A DNA stretch of 52,524 bases from JBPOHE01 sp052035915 (GTDB lineage Bacteria > Pseudomonadota > Gammaproteobacteria > Chromatiales > Chromatiaceae), in contig JBPOHE010000030.1 in the NCBI GenBank assembly GCA_052035915.1, forward strand, positions 1 through 52,524, written 5' to 3'. A program made the translations under genes and the position numbers. The notes below the pieces were generated by a model, which saw only the letters and a program-made list of their open reading frames with translations, made no database searches and was not told where the DNA came from. Shown here piece after piece: positions 51,277-52,524 of this stretch (position 1 is the stretch's first letter; each line of letters starts with the position of its first letter).

Positions 51277-52401
51277 ATGCGGATCACCAACATCTACCGC
51301 CTGGGTCGCAAGGAACTGTCCAGTCTGGCCTATGATCCGGTGCTGGTGATCCTCATCCTCTATGCCTTCAGCCTCGCCATCTATGCCCCGGCCAAGGGGG
51401 TCCGCATCGAAGTGACCAATGCCGCGGTAGCCTATGTGGACGAAGACCGATCCGCCCTCTCGCGGCAGATCATCGCCGCTATCCCAGCGCCCTATTTCCG
51501 CGCCCCGGAAGCGATCGAGTTGAGTGAAGTGGAAGCGGCGCTGGAGCGGGGGCGCTATAGCTTCGTCATCGACATACCGCCGAATTTCCTGGCCGATCTG
51601 CGGCAGCAAAAACGCCCCCAGGTACAGATCAATGTGGATGCCACCACCATGACCGAGGCCGGGGTCGGCTCGGGCTATCTGGAGAACATCATCCAGGAGG
51701 AGGTGGCCCGCTTTCTCGGCTTGCCGCCTTTGGAGGACTTGTTCCCGGTCACCCAGGTGGTGCGCATCCTGTTCAATCCCAACACCCAGTCCTCCTGGTT
51801 TCTCGGCGTGATGCAGATCGTCAACATGACCACCCTGCTGGCCATCGTGCTCACCGGGGCCGCCTTCATCCGGGAGCGGGAGCACGGCACCCTGGAGCAT
51901 CTGCTGGTGATGCCCCTGACCCCGGCGGAGATCGTTCTCGCCAAGGTCTGGGCCAATGCCCTGGTCATCGTCATCGCCGCCCTGGCCTCGCTATTGATCA
52001 TCGTCCGGGGTGTGCTCCAGGTACCAGTGACCGAATCCCTGCCGCTGTTCCTGGTGGGACTGGTGGTCTATCTCCTGGCGCTCACCGCCATCGGCCTCTA
52101 TCTCGCCACCCTGGCGCGTTCGATGCCCCAGTTCGGTCTCCTGTCCATTCCGCTGTTTCTCTTTCTCTACATGCTCTCGGGGGCCATCACGCCCTTGGAG
52201 AGCATGCCCGAAGCCCTACAGTGGCTGATGCAGTTCTCGCCGACCACCCATTTCGTCGCCTATACCCAGGCGGTGATCTTCCGTCATGCCCCCATCTCCA
52301 TGGTCTGGCCTCACTGGCTGGCCCTGGCGGGGATCAGCCTGGTCTTTTTCCTCGGCGCCCTCAAACGCTTCCGCAAGACCGTCACCTTGACCAGGCTCTG
52401 A
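51277..52401 (+). CDS. yhhJ: ABC-2 family permease (YhhJ type)
   Basis: 374 residues with the same layout as the membrane half of the upstream protein: an N-terminal segment (LVILILYAFSLAIYAP), a large extracytoplasmic domain (AYVDEDRSALSRQIIAAIP, FVIDIPPNFLADL) and five C-terminal segments. The EREHGTLEHLLVMPLTPAEI motif after the second segment is the typical ABC-2 permease signature. It starts 3 bp after the RbbA stop, so HlyD, RbbA and YhhJ are one operon. The exported substrate is unknown. Confidence 0.92.
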   Translation: MRITNIYRLGRKELSSLAYDPVLVILILYAFSLAIYAPAKGVRIEVTNAAVAYVDEDRSALSRQIIAAIPAPYFRAPEAIELSEVEAALERGRYSFVIDIPPNFLADLRQQKRPQVQINVDATTMTEAGVGSGYLENIIQEEVARFLGLPPLEDLFPVTQVVRILFNPNTQSSWFLGVMQIVNMTTLLAIVLTGAAFIREREHGTLEHLLVMPLTPAEIVLAKVWANALVIVIAALASLLIIVRGVLQVPVTESLPLFLVGLVVYLLALTAIGLYLATLARSMPQFGLLSIPLFLFLYMLSGAITPLESMPEALQWLMQFSPTTHFVAYTQAVIFRHAPISMVWPHWLALAGISLVFFLGALKRFRKTVTLTRL

Positions 52402-52524
52402 TACCATTTCTCGATAGGTATTATCGATATTCGTAGGCTGGTGTTGAGGCGCGAAGCGCTGAAACCCAGCTTCTCAGTAGCTGGGATTCGCTTCGCTCAT
52501 CGCCAGCCTACCCCATGGCTTTCA
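52401..52524 (+). repeat. GTAGGCTGG palindromic repeat, family E, copy 3 (long version)
   Basis: The core runs from GTAGGCTGG (52433) to CCAGCCTAC (52511). The left flank ATACCATTTCTCGATAGG and the right flank CCCATGGCTTTCA also match the copy at 3381-3505 read on the opposite strand. It begins right at the yhhJ stop; the window ends before the right limit of the match can be seen. Confidence 0.9.

Overview
The window is a high-GC chromosomal segment of a Gram-negative bacterium, most likely a gammaproteobacterium. A FadL-type outer-membrane porin, Hsp33, Tex, an E. coli-like yhiI-rbbA-yhhJ export operon and a proteobacterial-style yybP-ykoY leader support this. Two features would fit a phototrophic or sulfur-oxidising lineage such as the Chromatiales: an ECF sigma factor paired with a ChrR-like cupin, and a TsdA-like dihaem cytochrome. 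That placement is an inference; there is no rRNA or other phylogenetic marker here.

Layout. 1-3.5 kb: the tail of an iron-sulfur protein with an apparent frameshift, a FadL porin and an exported protein of unknown function. 3.5-8.2 kb: a sigma/anti-sigma pair divergent from a tightly overlapping SRPBCC - MpaB/DUF2236 - acyl-CoA dehydrogenase operon, then an NTF2-fold gene; this looks like a stress-induced lipid module. 8.2-11 kb: a membrane protein, a YpfJ-type metallopeptidase and a phosphofructokinase. 11-26 kb: a signalling block of two hybrid kinases with HPt domains (one with about seven PAS domains), a CheB-CheR-PAS fusion, a receiver-kinase and a membrane-bound hybrid kinase, with no DNA-binding output regulator. 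26-28.5 kb: an MFS transporter and two orphan genes. 28.6-30.3 kb: a manganese riboswitch ahead of GDT1 and TerC genes. 30.4-33 kb: a TsdA-like cytochrome followed by a thiamine-diphosphate enzyme that carries a Tat-like signal.

33.4-39.5 kb is the most system-like region: a secreted caspase-SUMF1 fusion, a convergent transmembrane Ser/Thr kinase with peptidoglycan-binding-like and Sel1 repeats outside the membrane, a second secreted SUMF1-fold protein, and an overlooked 28-codon signal-peptide-like ORF. 39.6-42 kb is AT-rich and looks acquired: a pRiA4b ORF-3-like gene with a coupled 36-codon ORF, and a two-gene membrane-protein cassette bracketed by direct copies of a palindromic repeat. 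42.2-52.4 kb holds Tex, a small Cys-containing protein, a PKMT-type methyltransferase overlapping Hsp33, and an HlyD - double-ABC/permease - permease export operon.

Four families of dispersed intergenic repeats run through the window: a twin-palindrome element built on TGTTCT...AGAACA (five copies), a GTAGGCTGG palindrome (three copies, two nearly identical and inverted 49 kb apart), a GTAGGATGCGG palindrome (two copies) and a GTAGGTCGGCA palindrome (two copies). No tRNA, rRNA, CRISPR array or intact transposase was seen.
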